Source: Bacillota bacterium (GTDB lineage Bacteria > Bacillota > SHA-98 > Ch115). From it: a stretch of DNA of 35,910 nt. Location of the stretch: assembly GCA_012842565.1 (NCBI GenBank), contig DUSO01000035.1:1-35910 (forward strand). Reading direction: 5' to 3'. Position 1 is the first letter of the stretch. Each line of letters starts with the position of its first letter. Below the pieces are notes generated by a model. The model did no database searches and was not told the DNA's origin. It saw only the letters and a program-made list of their open reading frames with translations. Shown piece after piece: positions 25,384 to 33,549 of this stretch. Both the position numbers and the translations under genes were made by a program.

Positions 25384-25434
25384 GGCCGGCATCCTATCTG
25401 TTGTACCAACACGGGATGCCGGCTATATCTTTTG
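25384..25434 (+). terminator. Terminator in the tupA leader (likely riboswitch expression platform)
   Basis: GCCGGCATCC pairs perfectly with GGATGCCGGC (ten pairs), and the loop contains a second stem TGTTG / CAACA. ATATCTTTTG follows. It lies between the aptamer and the tupA ribosome site, as expected of a transcriptional off-switch. Confidence 0.85.
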
Positions 25435-25480
25435 TGGTTTGGGATGGCGGCCTGAATATCTACAGGAGGTGTCAGGTAAG

Positions 25481-26449
25481 ATGAAGGGTAGCACAATTGT
25501 AGGGGGCAATCGACGCCGGTCCGGGTGGCATCTTGACCGACGCGGGAGACGGGCATTGCCGGGAGTGTCGTCGGGGCCCCGTCGAGCGGCGGCACCCCGT
25601 TCGGGGTGGGCATTGCTGGCCCTGTGTCTCACAGCTGCTATTGTGGCTCTCTCCCTGTGCGGGGCGGGAGCTACTCCCACAAACCGGAATGTGATCCTGG
25701 CCACCACCACCAGCACCCAGGATTCAGGCCTGCTTGATGTGTTGATACCGATCTTTGAGAAAGAGACCGGGTACTTGGTAAAAACCATCGCCGTCGGGAC
25801 CGGGCAGGCGCTAGCCATGGCGGAGCGGGGCGAGGCTGACGTCGTCCTGTGCCATGCGCCTAGCGCGGAGCTCGAGGTGGTGCGAAAGGGCGCGGTAATA
25901 AACCGTCAGCTCGTAATGCATAATGACTTTATCATAGTAGGTCCCTCAGATGACCCGGCGCACATCAAGGGGATAAAGAACGCGGCCGAGGCTTTTAAGC
26001 GCATCGCGGAGGCTAAGGTGGCATTCATCTCCAGGGGAGATGAGTCGGGGACCCACAAAAAGGAAAAGGAGATATGGAAGAAGGCGGGCATTACCCCCGG
26101 GGGCAAATGGTACCAGGAGTGCGGCCTGGGCATGGGGCAGACCCTCAGTATTGCATCGGAAAAGCGCGGCTATACCTTGACCGACCGGGGCACCTACCTC
26201 GCCCTCAAGAAAAACCTGGATCTCACTATTCTCGTGGAGGGCGAGGCATCGCTGCTCAATATCTATCATGTCATGCAGGTAAATCCGGAGAAGTTCGGCA
26301 AGGTGAACGCCGACGGCGCGAAGGCCTTTGTGGAGTTTATGATATCCCCCAGAACCCAGGCTATTATAGGGGAATTTGGCGTTGATAAATTCGGCGCTCC
26401 CCTGTTCTTCCCGGATGCCGGCAAGGACGAGGCGGCTTTAGGGAAGTAG
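25481..26449 (+). CDS. tupA: Tungstate ABC transporter substrate-binding protein
   Basis: Extracytoplasmic binding protein that captures tungstate. The family motif ATTTSTQDSGLLDVLIP follows the signal region, then VGTGQALAMAERGEADVVLCH, FISRGDESGTHKKEKEIW and YTLTDRGTYLA, all typical of TupA (as opposed to ModA). ATG 25481 has AGGAGGTG about 9 bases upstream, but gives a 40-residue arginine-rich stretch before the hydrophobic core WALLALCLTAAIVALSL. A TTG at 25556 with GGGAG upstream would give a more usual signal peptide. A cysteine follows the core (SLCGAG) but the lipobox is poor, so lipidation is uncertain. It is the first gene after the riboswitch and heads tupABC. Tungstate versus molybdate preference is by family. 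Confidence 0.92.
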   Translation: MKGSTIVGGNRRRSGWHLDRRGRRALPGVSSGPRRAAAPRSGWALLALCLTAAIVALSLCGAGATPTNRNVILATTTSTQDSGLLDVLIPIFEKETGYLVKTIAVGTGQALAMAERGEADVVLCHAPSAELEVVRKGAVINRQLVMHNDFIIVGPSDDPAHIKGIKNAAEAFKRIAEAKVAFISRGDESGTHKKEKEIWKKAGITPGGKWYQECGLGMGQTLSIASEKRGYTLTDRGTYLALKKNLDLTILVEGEASLLNIYHVMQVNPEKFGKVNADGAKAFVEFMISPRTQAIIGEFGVDKFGAPLFFPDAGKDEAALGK

Positions 26450-26597
26450 GTAGAGGCAACTTCTGGCAGCCTACCGGCGGCCTACAAGCCACTTTCTTAT
26501 GGTTTATCAGCGGTCTTTCATGGCGGCCTGTCGGCCTCTTCCTCAGTAGCGGTAGTGGCGATGCGGCAGGCCGTGATTCGCGGAACATAGCGGGGGG

Positions 26598-27308
26598 ATG
26601 CCGGGTTTGGACTTGATATGGGATGGGATGGTCCAGGCAGCAAAGCTCCTCCTCAGCCTGGATCCTGAGGTGCTTCGCATCTGCTCTTTGACTTTGAGGG
26701 TTTCGGGGCTTGCGACCCTGATAAGCGTGCTGGTCGGAGTGCCTCTGGGTCTATTCCTGGCTCTTACGTCCTTCCGCGGCCGCGGGGTGATAGTCGGCGC
26801 AGTCAATACGGGCATGGGCCTCCCGCCGGTAGTGGTCGGGCTGTGGGTCAGTATCTTGTTATGGCGCTACGGCCCCCTTGGCTTCCTGGGAATCATGTAT
26901 ACGCCCGCCGCCATGGTCATAGCTCAATCGGTCATAGCCCTCCCCCTCGTCACAGGTTTTACCATGGCAGGCATCCAGCAGCTCAACCCGAAGCTGAGGC
27001 TCCAGCTCATGGGGCTTGGAGCTTCTCGAATGCAGGTGCTGGGGGTGCTCCTCTGGGAGGCCAGACTCTCGGTTTTGGCGGCGGTGATAGCTGGCTTTGG
27101 CGGGGTAATATCAGAGGTAGGGGCGTCAAATATGGTGGGTGGGAATATCCTGGGCCAGACAAGGGTACTGACCACGGCCACCATGATGGAGGTGTCGAAG
27201 GGCAACTTCGGCCTTGCAACGGCGCTGGGCTTGATCCTGCTAGCCATAAGCTATACCATAACCCAGGTCTTGACGATAATCCAGCAGCGCGGGTCGCGGC
27301 GGGATTAG
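26598..27308 (+). CDS. tupB: Tungstate ABC transporter permease
   Basis: 236 residues with about five to six membrane segments, of the ModB/TupB permease type. The cytoplasmic coupling loop is visible around LQLMGLGASRMQVLGVLLWEA (EAA-like, about 135-155), and GGVISEVGASNMVGGN is typical of TupB. It should form the channel dimer energised by the downstream ATPase. GGGGGG abuts ATG 26598, so a TTG at 26607 with that G-run 9 bases upstream could be the real start. The 148 bases between tupA and tupB hold only short GGCC repeats and no clear terminator. Confidence 0.9.
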   Translation: MPGLDLIWDGMVQAAKLLLSLDPEVLRICSLTLRVSGLATLISVLVGVPLGLFLALTSFRGRGVIVGAVNTGMGLPPVVVGLWVSILLWRYGPLGFLGIMYTPAAMVIAQSVIALPLVTGFTMAGIQQLNPKLRLQLMGLGASRMQVLGVLLWEARLSVLAAVIAGFGGVISEVGASNMVGGNILGQTRVLTTATMMEVSKGNFGLATALGLILLAISYTITQVLTIIQQRGSRRD

Positions 27309-27419
27309 AGGGTGAATCGGGCGTCCATCCGGCGGGCCGGTGCCGACATGTGCTTAGAGGCAGCATGGTATGAGTTCGAGCTTCCTAATTTACGGATACC
27401 TGTCAGGAGGAGATAGGGA

Positions 27420-28220
27420 TTGGCCGGAGGTTGCAGCTTGTCGCCTGCGAGGACTGCCTTACACACAGATGTCGATGAGGAAATCATAAGAGGTGAGGGC
27501 CTTACCGTCCGGAAGGGGCGGCGGGTCATCCTGGATGTAACGGAGATAAGAATCCGCCGGGGTGAGTCGCTGGCCATAATCGGGCCCAACGGGGCTGGCA
27601 AGAGCACCTTGATCCACTTACTGGCCTTTCTATTGCGGCCCACCACGGGGGTGGTATACTTCCGTGGCACTGCACCCCGGACCCACCGGGACCGCCTCGC
27701 CGCAAGACGCAAGATGGCCATCGTCTTTCAGGAACCCTTGCTGGTGGACGCTACCGTTTACCAGAATGTAGCCCTCGGTCTGAGATTTAGAGGCCTTGCC
27801 CGCGAGGAAATTGATACCAGGGTCAGACATTGGATGGAAGTCTTCGGAATCACCGGCCTTCGAAATGAAAGGGCCCATACGCTTTCAGGAGGGGAGGCAA
27901 AGCGGGCAAGCCTCGCGAGGGCTTTTGCACTGGAGCCCGATGTCCTGTTCCTCGACGAGCCCTTTTCAGCCCTTGACGTCCGGACACGTCAAGTCCTGCT
28001 CAACGAACTTGCCCACGTGATCCATACAACGGGAACCACGACCGTCCTGGTCACCCACGATTACACGGAGATCATGCCCCTGGCGCGCCGGACATTGGCA
28101 ATGGTGGCGGGAAGGATCGTGAGGGACGGGGATTCCGAGGGTGTGATCAAGGAGTTCGACAACCAGGTAGCGCCCTTCGATAATGTAGATCAAGCCTTGC
28201 TCAGGCCTTGCGGTTGGTAG
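27420..28220 (+). CDS. tupC: Tungstate ABC transporter ATP-binding protein
   Basis: 266-residue ABC ATPase: Walker A IGPNGAGKST, Q-loop VFQEPLLVD, signature LSGGEAKRASLARAFALEPD, Walker B VLFLDEPFSALD and switch VTHDYTE. Its position directly after tupB makes it the energising subunit of the importer. TTG start with AGGAGGAGA about 8 bases upstream; the first 25 residues are unusual and a later start is possible. No C-terminal regulatory (TOBE) domain like that of ModC, in line with TupC. Control is expected at the upstream riboswitch. Confidence 0.9.
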   Translation: MAGGCSLSPARTALHTDVDEEIIRGEGLTVRKGRRVILDVTEIRIRRGESLAIIGPNGAGKSTLIHLLAFLLRPTTGVVYFRGTAPRTHRDRLAARRKMAIVFQEPLLVDATVYQNVALGLRFRGLAREEIDTRVRHWMEVFGITGLRNERAHTLSGGEAKRASLARAFALEPDVLFLDEPFSALDVRTRQVLLNELAHVIHTTGTTTVLVTHDYTEIMPLARRTLAMVAGRIVRDGDSEGVIKEFDNQVAPFDNVDQALLRPCGW

Positions 28221-28321
28221 TGAGGTAGAGTAGCGCCGGGGCTTATCGGCAAGGGTTGGGGGCTTTTGCTGGTTTTGGATTGGAGGCGTCCGCTGATTTT
28301 ACCCGCCGACACCGGAATTTG

Positions 28322-28330
28322 TGATAGAAT
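28322..28330 (+). promoter_or_regulatory. Extended -10 promoter for dgt
   Basis: TGATAGAAT combines a TGn element with a TAGAAT -10 box, about 118 bases upstream of the dgt start. No good -35 at 17 bases. It suggests dgt is transcribed separately from tupABC. Confidence 0.45.
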
Positions 28331-28447
28331 AGACTTGTCCTGGGGTGTCCTTTCCCCCTGAAGATGCTTGCGTTCTTATTCCCATTTGCATCAAGGTGTT
28401 GTGTTCCCTTCAAGGGATCGTGGCGACCCTGAGGAGGTTCGTAGTCG

Positions 28448-29665
28448 ATGGGCGAGCCTTGCGGTTCATCTCAGCTTAGACATCTCGCGACTCCTGAGGA
28501 GCCCCCTTGGTCTACGCGCCGAGTGCCGGTCCAGGATGATGATCCGAGGGATGCCTTTAACCGCGACCGGGATCGAATTGTCCATAGCGCTGCCTTTCAC
28601 AGGTTGCAGCACAAGACCCAGGTCTACCTGATTCATGAGGGCGACTTCTACAGGACCCGTTTGACCCATACACTCGAGGTTGCCCAGATAAGCCGCACCA
28701 TGGCAAGGCTCCTCGGGTTGAGTGAGCCCCTGGCAGAAGCCATAGCCCTGGCTCACGATCTCGGGCATTCTCCATTCGGACACGCAGGGGAACAGGCTCT
28801 CGACCAGTGCCTGAAGAAGGCCGGTGACCCTGCGGGGTGGGATTCCAACAGACATTCCCTGACGGTTGTAGACGAGATGGAGTTTGTCTATCCCGATGCC
28901 CCCGGGCTCAACCTGACTTATGCAACACGCCAGGGAATTGCCCGTCACAAGACCCCGTTTGACAGGCCTGTCCTGGATTTTGATCGATATCCGCAGCCGA
29001 TTGCAGAAGCCCAGGTAGTCAACCTCGCGGACGTAATAGCCTATGCGGGGCACGATGTTCAAGACGCGCTGGAGGTTGGACTCCTAAAACCCGAGACCAT
29101 GCTGGATGAGCATGCCTTAAGGTTGTGGAGAGAGTGCTGGGACAGGGCCGTCAAAGAATTCGAGACCCATGGCACAGCGGGCGGCCTGTCTCATGCTGAG
29201 AGAAATCGCTTATTAGCCCGCCGGGCGAGGCGCCATCTAATCGACAAGACGGTCAAGGAGGCCGTGGCACATACCAGAGAGCTATCGATGGAATATGGGA
29301 TTCATTCTCACGAAGACGTTCTCTATTGCAGGACCCCGGTCGTAATGCTGCCGGGCGAGACTGGCAGAGCAGTCGAGGAGATGGTCCGGTATCTCTTCGA
29401 GCATGTGTATAGCAGCCCTTTCGTTGAGCGCCAGAATGAGAAGGAACGCTGGGTGCTCACCAGGATATTTGAAAGGCTCTACGAGAATAATCGCCTCCTG
29501 CCGGAGGGCGTGCAGCGTCGCGTCGCGCAGGCTGAGCCCGGGCAGCGCGCTCGTGAGATAGCATGTTATCTCGCGTCGCTGACAGACCGGGGCGCCCTGG
29601 ACCTCTATGCCGAGCTCTTCGACCCGAGGGACCGGGTGCTGGGGCATCATCGCGCGTGGGAATAG
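28448..29665 (+). CDS. dgt: Deoxyguanosinetriphosphate triphosphohydrolase-like HD protein
   Basis: 405 residues of the dGTPase/HD superfamily, releasing triphosphate from dNTPs and so trimming the nucleotide pool. Seen: DAFNRDRDRIVHSAAFHRLQ, KTQVYLIHEGDFYRTRLTHTLEV (metal His), AIALAHDLGHSPFGHAGE (the HD pair and following His), and a later Asp in NLADVIAYAGHD. All metal ligands look intact. Size and motifs fit the type 2 dGTPases of Bacillota rather than the longer E. coli Dgt. GAGGAGG is about 10 bases before the ATG. In many Clostridia this gene precedes dnaG-sigA, but here it is followed by a non-coding gap and tig. Confidence 0.93.
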   Translation: MGEPCGSSQLRHLATPEEPPWSTRRVPVQDDDPRDAFNRDRDRIVHSAAFHRLQHKTQVYLIHEGDFYRTRLTHTLEVAQISRTMARLLGLSEPLAEAIALAHDLGHSPFGHAGEQALDQCLKKAGDPAGWDSNRHSLTVVDEMEFVYPDAPGLNLTYATRQGIARHKTPFDRPVLDFDRYPQPIAEAQVVNLADVIAYAGHDVQDALEVGLLKPETMLDEHALRLWRECWDRAVKEFETHGTAGGLSHAERNRLLARRARRHLIDKTVKEAVAHTRELSMEYGIHSHEDVLYCRTPVVMLPGETGRAVEEMVRYLFEHVYSSPFVERQNEKERWVLTRIFERLYENNRLLPEGVQRRVAQAEPGQRAREIACYLASLTDRGALDLYAELFDPRDRVLGHHRAWE

Positions 29666-29817
29666 CTCCACGGACCTGGGCGCCCGGGGGAAAGCCTTTC
29701 CAGGTGGGCCCCCATGCGGACAGGTATTCCTCTGGTACGCCGCAAGCAGTCGAAACCCTGTCCCTCCTGCCCTACAAAGGTTCGACCTTCCGGGCCCTGC
29801 AGCCCTGCAGCTCGCAC

Positions 29818-29846
29818 TTTACACCTCCACGGCGATATGCTAAAAT
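29818..29846 (+). promoter_or_regulatory. Strong sigma-A-type promoter in the dgt-tig gap
   Basis: TTTACA, a 17-base spacer ending in TGC (an extended -10 TGn), then TAAAAT. Start of transcription would be near 29853. The next annotated gene, tig, begins about 290 bases later. Confidence 0.65.
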
Positions 29847-30145
29847 AGCTTGCGGCCGGAGCGCTAGCCATGTCTTGCGTTGTTTCGGGGATACCCGGCG
29901 GTCTGCGGGCCTCCCGTGTATGCTTGGCGTATGCTTTAGGTAAGCCTGACCTCGGCCAGGACGCGACTTGATATTCCTACCGGGGTTTTATTTTTGGCAG
30001 CTATGGCCTTAGAGGTCATGACAATTCCTTGGAGAGCTCCTGACAATTCATGGCCCAAAGGGTGATTTATGGCCTATAGGCGGCAATCCTTGATTGTACA
30101 GGATGGTTTTGGCGGTCGGTTTCAATCTGGAAAGAGGTGGGGAGA
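29847..30145 (+). other. Long non-coding leader or small-RNA region before tig
   Basis: The gap from the dgt stop to the tig start is about 480 bases and holds no credible gene. After the promoter come small stems (CGGG-GATA-CCCG), a direct repeat GTATGCTT, and a T-rich stretch GGGGTTTTATTTTTGG at 29982-29997 that could end a transcript of about 140 bases. The remaining 140 bases hold the TGACAATTC repeats and three ATGGCC copies. I could not match it to a known RNA family; 6S RNA was considered but not recognised. Confidence 0.4.
30019..30049 (+). repeat. TGACAATTC direct repeats with 22-bp period
   Basis: TGACAATTC at 30019 and 30041, exactly 22 bases apart, about two helical turns, about 100 bases upstream of tig. 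The spacer holds GGAG-AG-CTCC. The arrangement would suit a tandem-bound regulator, but does not match the CtsR heptad or CIRCE. Confidence 0.5.
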
Positions 30146-31447
30146 TTGAAGTCAAGTGTGGAGCGACTCGAGGGCAATCTGGTGAAGGTTGAGGTGGAAG
30201 TCCCGGAGGAGGAGGTCTCAAAGGCCATCTCCGATACCTACCGTCGCATTGCCCGGCAAGTGAGTATTCCCGGCTTTAGGCGGGGACATGTCCCCCGTCA
30301 GATCCTGGATATCAGGGTCGGCAAGCAGGCCATCTACCAGGAGGCCGCGCAGGCCTTGATATCACGCTCCTATGAAAAGGCTATCTCCGATAACAGGTTA
30401 AGGCCTATCGACAGCCCCAAGATAGAGCCTCCTGATGTCGAGGAAGGCAAGCCCTTGAGATATGTGGCGATGGTCCAGGTGGTCCCCGAGGTTGACCTTG
30501 GTGACTACAGGTCGGTCCGGGTGGAGAAGGTGTCTCCTCCGGAGGTCACAGAGGAGGACGTTGAGTCCACCATTAAGACCCTTCGTGAACAGATGGCGAG
30601 GTTTGAGAGGGCAGACCATAGCGTGGCCGCCGATGGGGATTACGCCGTGGTTGACCTGACTGCCCATGTGGATGATGCTCCCGCTGAGGACCTGAGCAGG
30701 AAAAACCTCCTGGTGCAGGTGGGCGAGTCCGGGGCGCTCATCGGAGTTGAGGCTGAGATCGCGGGGATGAGTATCGGGGAGACAAAGGAAGTCCTGGTGG
30801 ATGGAAGCAGGACAGGTATCCCCCGGTATGAGGGAAAGCAGGTCAAGTACCTGGTAGAGCTCAAGGAAATCCGCCGGAAGGTCTTACCTGACCTGGATGA
30901 GAAATTTGCAAAGGAAATCTCAGGCTCTGAGTCAGTCGATGAATTGAAGAAGGAGATTAGGTCCAAACTGGAAAGGGCAGCGCGGGAAAGATACCGCAAT
31001 GAGATCGAGTCCCTTGTTGTGAAACAAGTGGTGGACAAAGCCTCCGTGACCGTACCCGAGGTCCTGGTCGAGCGCCGGATTGACGCCATGGTGGAGGAGA
31101 TGAGGCGAAGCGTGGAAAGGCAGGGAATGACCCTCGAGGGTTATCTGGAGGCTACATCCACCGACCTTGCCTCTCTCCGCAGCCGGTTTAAGGAAGCCGC
31201 CGCCGAGGAGGTCAAGACCGACCTGGTGCTGGACGCAGTTGCTGAGGCAGAAGGAATTGAGGCTACTAATGGAGAAGTAGAACATCGGCTGGAGGAATTG
31301 GCCGGGGCAAGCGGTAAGAATGTAGATGAAATGAGAGCTATCTTAGGGGACGCAGGTCTTGGTTCTATCAGGCGTTCTATAGTCAGGCGCAAGACGCTTG
31401 CGAGGCTTGTCGAGCTCTCGGGAGCCGAAGGCGCTCCTACCTCATAG
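30146..31447 (+). CDS. tig: Trigger factor
   Basis: Ribosome-associated chaperone and peptidyl-prolyl isomerase that meets nascent chains. The ribosome-binding domain carries the loop GFRRGHVPRQI (about 45-55); a PPIase domain (about 150-240, including VEAEIAGMSIGETKEV) and a long charged helical C-terminal domain follow. The total of about 433 residues is normal. The ORF track opens at GTG 30137, but TTG 30146 gives the standard MKSSVERLEGNLV, with AGAGGTG 6 bases upstream. It heads tig-clpP-clpX, the conserved order; a perfect TATAAT before clpP may add a second promoter. Confidence 0.95.
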   Translation: MKSSVERLEGNLVKVEVEVPEEEVSKAISDTYRRIARQVSIPGFRRGHVPRQILDIRVGKQAIYQEAAQALISRSYEKAISDNRLRPIDSPKIEPPDVEEGKPLRYVAMVQVVPEVDLGDYRSVRVEKVSPPEVTEEDVESTIKTLREQMARFERADHSVAADGDYAVVDLTAHVDDAPAEDLSRKNLLVQVGESGALIGVEAEIAGMSIGETKEVLVDGSRTGIPRYEGKQVKYLVELKEIRRKVLPDLDEKFAKEISGSESVDELKKEIRSKLERAARERYRNEIESLVVKQVVDKASVTVPEVLVERRIDAMVEEMRRSVERQGMTLEGYLEATSTDLASLRSRFKEAAAEEVKTDLVLDAVAEAEGIEATNGEVEHRLEELAGASGKNVDEMRAILGDAGLGSIRRSIVRRKTLARLVELSGAEGAPTS

Positions 31448-31482
31448 ACCGCCGGCCAGATGCGTTTTGAATAGACCTGGCG

Positions 31483-31488
31483 TATAAT
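31483..31488 (+). promoter_or_regulatory. Possible -10 box for clpP
   Basis: A perfect TATAAT lies 33 bases before the clpP ATG in the 74-base tig-clpP gap. No convincing -35 was found at 16-18 bases, so this is tentative. Confidence 0.3.
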
Positions 31489-31521
31489 TTTGATGAGGGA
31501 TAGATTTTAGGGGGGGTCCAG

Positions 31522-32109
31522 ATGAGCCTTATTCCCATAGTGGTAGAACAGACCGGCCGGGGCGAGCGTGCGTATGACATATATTCCAGGCTCCTCAAGG
31601 ACAGGATCGTCTTTGTGGGCGGGCCAATAGGAGATGAGCTGGCCAACCTGGTGATTGCCCAGCTTCTTTTCCTGCAGGGCGAGGACCCCGAGAAGGACAT
31701 AAACCTCTACATCAACAGCCCCGGAGGTTCTGTGACTGCCGGGCTGGCCATATACGATACCATGCAATATATCAAGCCCGATGTGGCTACCACATGTATC
31801 GGGATGGCTGCGAGTATGGCAGCGATCTTGCTCGCTGCAGGGACCAAAGGCAAGCGATACGCATTGCCATATTCGCGTGTCATGATTCACCAGCCGGCAG
31901 GGGGCACTCAGGGCCCTGCTACAGATATAGAAATCCACGCGAGGGAAATCAAGCGGCTCAAGGAAATAGCCAATAGCATTCTGGCCAAGCATACCGGGCA
32001 ACCTATTGAAAAGGTCAGCCAGGATACGGAGCGTGACTTCTTTATGTCTGCAGAGGAGGCTAAGGAGTACGGCATCGTAGACGAGATCTTTCGCGGCAAG
32101 AAGAAATGA
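31522..32109 (+). CDS. clpP: ATP-dependent Clp protease proteolytic subunit
   Basis: Serine peptidase forming the 14-mer degradation chamber served by ClpX. 195 residues. The catalytic Ser is in [14 protein letters not shown], the His in [10 protein letters not shown] and the Asp in the [15 protein letters not shown] segment (TEKD/TERD region). [19 protein letters not shown] forms the substrate strand. MAAILL replaces the more common MGAFLL after the nucleophile, a conservative change. AGGGGGGG lies a few bases before the ATG. clpX follows at once with its start 12 bases after the stop. Confidence 0.97.
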   Translation: MSLIPIVVEQTGRGERAYDIYSRLLKDRIVFVGGPIGDELANLVIAQLLFLQGEDPEKDINLYINSPGGSVTAGLAIYDTMQYIKPDVATTCIGMAASMAAILLAAGTKGKRYALPYSRVMIHQPAGGTQGPATDIEIHAREIKRLKEIANSILAKHTGQPIEKVSQDTERDFFMSAEEAKEYGIVDEIFRGKKK

Positions 32110-32120
32110 GGGGTGATTCC

Positions 32121-33386
32121 ATGTTCAAGTTCAGCGACGACAAAGGCCAACTCAAATGCTCCTTTTGCGGTAAGGTTCAGGACCAGGTGAAGAAGCTCAT
32201 CGCAGGCCCGGGCGTATACATCTGCGATGAGTGTATTGAGCTTTGTAACGAAATCATAGCCGAGGAGCTAGGCGAGGAAGTTGACGTTGAACTGGGGAGC
32301 ATCCCAAAGCCGAAGGAAATCAAGGAAATATTGGATCAGTATGTGATCCAGCAGGAAGAGGCCAAAAAGACTCTGGCCGTTGCCGTGTACAACCACTACA
32401 AGCGTATAAACTCCAATATGAGGATGGATGATGTGGAGCTCCAAAAGAGCAACATCCTCCTGCTCGGCCCCACCGGGAGCGGCAAGACCTTGCTGGCCCA
32501 GACGCTGGCCAAGATTCTCAATGTGCCCTTTGCCATAGCCGATGCTACCTCGCTTACAGAGGCGGGGTATGTAGGGGAAGACGTGGAGAATATCCTGCTG
32601 AAACTGATCCAGGCCGCGGACTACGATGTCGAGAAGGCCGAGAAAGGCATTGTATATATAGACGAGGTCGACAAGATCGCGAGAAAATCTGAGAACCCCT
32701 CCATCACGCGGGATGTCTCGGGTGAGGGAGTCCAGCAGGCACTTCTCAAGATCCTCGAGGGGACCATCGCGAGCGTGCCCCCACAGGGAGGCAGGAAACA
32801 TCCTCACCAGGAATTCATCCAGATCGACACCACGAACATACTGTTCATATGTGGTGGTGCCTTTGAGGGACTCGAGAAGATAATCCAAAACAGGCTGGGC
32901 AAGATGGCGATAGGCTTCGGTGCCGAGGTCAAGCCCAAGATCGACCTCAAAGTCGGCGACATTCTGAGGCAGGTGTTGCCTGAGGATCTCTTGAAGTTCG
33001 GGTTGATACCGGAATTCATCGGGCGGCTGCCCATTGTAGTGCCGCTCGATGCCCTTGACGAGGATGCCCTCGTCAGGATCCTGACTGAGCCCAAGAACGC
33101 CCTCGTGAAGCAGTATAAGCGGATATTCGAGATGGACGGCGTTGAGCTTGAATTCACCAGTGACGCCCTCGTGGCGATAGCGAGAAAGGCCATAAAGCGC
33201 CAGACCGGGGCCCGGGGGCTGAGATCCATAATCGAAAAGCTCATGCTGGACGTTATGTATGAGATCCCGTCGCGGGGCGATGTGAAGAAATGCGTTGTTA
33301 CCAAGGAGGTTGTCGAAGGGGTGGCCGCTCCTACCCTTGTCCTGGCGGAGAAGAAAAGCTCCCGCAAGAAGGAGGAGACGGCTTAG
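32121..33386 (+). CDS. clpX: ATP-dependent Clp protease ATP-binding subunit ClpX
   Basis: AAA+ unfoldase feeding ClpP. 421 residues. An N-terminal zinc-binding domain (CSFCGK, then CDECIELC), Walker A GPTGSGKT (about 115), the pore loop [11 protein letters not shown], Walker [13 protein letters not shown], the IGF-type ClpP-docking loop (AIGFGAEVK), sensor and arginine-finger region [10 protein letters not shown], and [11 protein letters not shown]. The ORF-track start at 32106 overlaps clpP; ATG 32121 is preferred because GAGGGGTGA is 5 bases upstream and the protein begins [10 protein letters not shown] as in homologues. A modest hairpin with TTT follows the stop. Confidence 0.97.
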   Translation: MFKFSDDKGQLKCSFCGKVQDQVKKLIAGPGVYICDECIELCNEIIAEELGEEVDVELGSIPKPKEIKEILDQYVIQQEEAKKTLAVAVYNHYKRINSNMRMDDVELQKSNILLLGPTGSGKTLLAQTLAKILNVPFAIADATSLTEAGYVGEDVENILLKLIQAADYDVEKAEKGIVYIDEVDKIARKSENPSITRDVSGEGVQQALLKILEGTIASVPPQGGRKHPHQEFIQIDTTNILFICGGAFEGLEKIIQNRLGKMAIGFGAEVKPKIDLKVGDILRQVLPEDLLKFGLIPEFIGRLPIVVPLDALDEDALVRILTEPKNALVKQYKRIFEMDGVELEFTSDALVAIARKAIKRQTGARGLRSIIEKLMLDVMYEIPSRGDVKKCVVTKEVVEGVAAPTLVLAEKKSSRKKEETA

Positions 33387-33414
33387 GCCCGGCAGCCGCC
33401 CCTCGCGGGCCTTT
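33386..33414 (+). terminator. Probable weak terminator after clpX
   Basis: GGCCCG / CGGGCC (six pairs, 14-base loop) followed by TTTATG, directly at the clpX stop. The short T-run makes it partial. Confidence 0.5.
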
Positions 33415-33492
33415 ATGAGTTCTCGTTGACCTCGTTGATCTCTATAGAGCTAGAGAGCTAACCATCCCCTGGTTTACCTGGCGGTGGTAGTG

Positions 33493-33522
33493 CCATAAAC
33501 CCTTCCGGCGGTGGACATACTA
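33493..33522 (+). promoter_or_regulatory. Candidate forespore sigma (F/G-type) promoter for lonB
   Basis: CCATA, an 18-base gap, then CATACTA matches the remembered sigma-G pattern (GHATR-N18-CATWHTA) except for the first base. The same stretch read as GGACATACTA with a 15-base gap fits the sigma-F -10 form GGNNANANTR. It lies 28 bases before the lonB start. B. subtilis lonB is forespore expressed. Confidence 0.5.
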
Positions 33523-33549
33523 GGTTAGAGATTCCGGGTCGGGAGGTTG

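Noticed and set aside
29847-30000. 6S RNA gene before tig.
   Set aside because: No long closing stem with a central bubble could be drawn by eye; left as an unexplained non-coding region.
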